Below are positions 12,279 to 12,330 of a stretch of 12,330 bases of DNA, piece by piece. The stretch covers positions 1-12,330 of the forward strand of contig JAKLKT010000039.1 of the NCBI GenBank assembly GCA_023150495.1, in the 5' to 3' direction. Both the position numbers and the translations under genes were made by a program. The stretch is from Planctomycetota bacterium (GTDB lineage Bacteria > Planctomycetota > PLA2). Below the pieces are notes generated by a model. That model worked only from the letters and a program-made list of their open reading frames with translations. It was not told where the DNA came from and did not search any database. Each line of letters begins with the position of its first letter. Position 1 is the stretch's first letter.

Positions 12279-12330
12279 AGCGCTTCACCGGCTCGGTGAA
12301 GCGGACCACGGAGCCGGAGTCGTCGTAGTA
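12277..12330 (-). CDS. 3' end of a convergent gene (partial, unidentified)
   Basis: The last 17 codons and TGA stop of a frame entering from the right edge; the end reads YYDDSGSVVRFTEPVKR. The composition looks like coding sequence and the stop sits neatly after the neighbouring gene, which favours a real convergent gene. The fragment is too short to assign a family. Confidence 0.5.
   Translation of the reverse strand, partial: YYDDSGSVVRFTEPVKR
12281..12303. terminator. Perfect hairpin between convergent genes
   Basis: CGCTTCACCG (12281-12290) and CGGTGAAGCG (12294-12303) form a perfect 10-bp stem with a 3-base loop. It lies just after the HEAT-like gene and within the last codons of the minus-strand gene. 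There is no U-run, so it may stop transcription in either direction only with help, or protect 3' ends. Confidence 0.5.

Overview
The window is a very GC-rich stretch of bacterial chromosome with GC-biased third codon positions and hence long spurious antisense reading frames. The best guess for the source is Planctomycetota or a similar high-GC, under-cultured phylum. The hints are a PilX-like pseudopilin with a DUF4900-type passenger and YTV-like Thr/Val/Tyr repeats, a membrane-anchored HEAT-like protein ending in a discoidin-like sandwich, and starts with little or no Shine-Dalgarno sequence. No rRNA, tRNA, CRISPR array or riboswitch was recognised, so the phylum is inference.

Layout, left to right. 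(1) 1-2234, minus: a large pseudopilin-like cell-surface protein that runs off the left edge. (2) 2520-4334, plus: a small exported His-rich protein with a CPIC motif, then a porin-like outer-membrane barrel; this looks like a metal-related envelope pair. (3) 4425-6202, minus: an arsenic resistance unit, arsR overlapping an Acr3 arsenite pump fused to an LMW-PTP-type arsenate reductase. (4) 6246-6779, plus: a DinB/YfiT-type metal-dependent enzyme, divergent from arsR and sharing an inverted-repeat operator with it. (5) 6787-8839, plus: tupABC, a complete tungstate ABC importer, with TATAAT immediately before the tupA start. (6) 8812-9976: a REP-associated (RAYT/IS200-like Y1) transposase gene inside nearly identical 28-bp inverted repeats; one repeat supplies the last codons and stop of tupC, the other abuts the stop of the next gene. 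(7) 9978-10823, minus: a GNAT acetyltransferase of the Eis-like two-part type. (8) 10904-12256, plus: an anchored coiled-coil/HEAT-like/discoidin-like protein. (9) 12277-12330, minus: the last codons of a gene entering from the right.

The metabolic core concerns oxyanions and metals. Arsenate would be reduced by the ArsC domain and arsenite exported by the Acr3 domain of the same polypeptide under ArsR control. Tungstate, possibly for tungstoenzymes or formate dehydrogenase-type enzymes elsewhere, would be imported by TupABC.

The features least explained by the genes are two repeat systems. One is the inverted-repeat-bounded RAYT element. The other is a GC-rich family with core GGGGCTCCGGGG(G)CC, found at five places. 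Two of these form a perfect 22-bp inverted pair bracketing the HEAT-like gene, two sit just upstream of divergent start codons, and one is read through as part of the acr3-arsC frame. I see no defence system and nothing that clearly qualifies as an undescribed pathway. The repeat families and the arsR/dinB shared operator are the parts most worth following.
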